The notes below the pieces were generated by a model that was not told the DNA's origin, made no database searches, and saw only the letters and a list, made by a program, of their open reading frames with translations. 5,430 bases of DNA, taken from positions 1 through 5,430 of the forward strand of contig DQVH01000014.1 in assembly GCA_015661855.1 (NCBI GenBank), read 5' to 3'. Every line of letters begins with the position of its first letter. The first letter of the stretch is position 1. This document shows, one piece after another, positions 5,224 through 5,430 of the stretch. Source of the stretch: Desulfurococcales archaeon (GTDB lineage Archaea > Thermoproteota > Thermoprotei_A > CAZTBM01 > SZUA-1508). A program made the translations under genes and the position numbers.

Positions 5224-5430
5224 TTACTTAGGCCATTTACGGTCAAAGTATATGTTTTTACCTTTAGCTGATAGAGGTATACCTATAATTATGTCTGCTT
5301 TCATTAAACCCTTTCTCTGTGCTGCATACCCTATTGTATACATTATTCTATTGTCAACATTATGTATTCCTGCAGTTTTAACAGCTGACCCTAAGGCTAT
5401 GCCTAGATTTAGAAGTGCCATTACAAGGTT
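5224..5430 (-). CDS. DUF2148 (ferredoxin-domain) protein, C-terminal fragment
   Basis: The open frame runs in from the right edge on the reverse strand and ends at TAA 5226-5224, giving 68 codons. An internal ATG at 5421 exists, but the frame continues upstream (Asn-Leu-Val), so this is the C-terminal part of a longer protein. Blocks such as LGIALGSAVKTAGIHNVDNR, IMYTIGYAA, IIIGIPLSAKGKNIYFDR closely resemble the C-terminal half of DUF2148 proteins. These are archaeal and bacterial proteins of about 170-190 residues with N-terminal cysteines thought to bind an Fe-S cluster; those cysteines would lie outside the window. The biochemical role of the family is not established. It is convergent with the methyltransferase gene, with a 20-bp gap. 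Confidence 0.75.
   Translation of the reverse strand, partial: NLVMALLNLGIALGSAVKTAGIHNVDNRIMYTIGYAAQRKGLMKADIIIGIPLSAKGKNIYFDRKWPK

Noticed and set aside
1..5430. CRISPR array, transposon ends, tRNA or attachment sites
   Set aside because: No regularly spaced repeats, no T-loop-like tRNA motif with matching acceptor stem, and no transposase or integrase coding sequence was seen.

Overview
The window looks like ordinary chromosome from an AT-rich hyperthermophilic crenarchaeon (Thermoproteota). A Desulfurococcales-type host is my best guess, but the sequence alone cannot name a genus. The evidence is archaeal TATA-like elements at the expected distance from genes, very short leaders with Shine-Dalgarno (SD) motifs, Arg codons that are almost all AGA/AGG, heavy ATA use, frequent GTG/TTG starts, and protein families typical of that phylum. 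I see no rRNA, tRNA, CRISPR array, insertion sequence, integrase or phage gene.

Layout, left to right. (1) Positions 3-161, +: C-terminal end of an EamA/DMT-type membrane transporter, cut by the window edge. (2) 272-598, -: a small basic protein with a likely helix-turn-helix. Its reading frame stays open and protein-like for about 30 codons upstream of the only usable start codon. (3) 773-1984, -: a polytopic membrane glycosyltransferase resembling GT87/DUF2029. (4) 1985-2244: a 260-bp divergent promoter region with TATA elements for both flanking genes and several small repeats. (5) 2245-3048, +: a SagB/ThcOx-type nitroreductase with an N-terminal membrane anchor. (6) 3064-4056, -: a ROK-family sugar kinase, probably glucokinase-like, convergent with (5). 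(7) 4057-4138: a compact divergent promoter. (8) 4139-4510 and 4514-5203, +: a two-gene operon of an unrecognised 123-residue protein and a HemK2/Mtq2-like methyltransferase with an NPPY motif. (9) 5224-5430, -: C-terminal part of a DUF2148 (ferredoxin-domain) protein, running off the right edge.

Most genes are single transcription units in alternating orientation, so there is little evidence that they share one pathway. The only convincing pair is the 123-residue protein with the methyltransferase (3-bp gap). The kinase would feed hexose-phosphate metabolism, and the GT87-like enzyme would build surface glycans or glycolipids from a lipid-linked sugar. The anchored nitroreductase may act on the outer face of the membrane. 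I found no convincing new multi-gene system. The items most worth following up are the anchored SagB-like protein, the orphan partner of the methyltransferase, and the start-less N-terminal extension of the small HTH protein.
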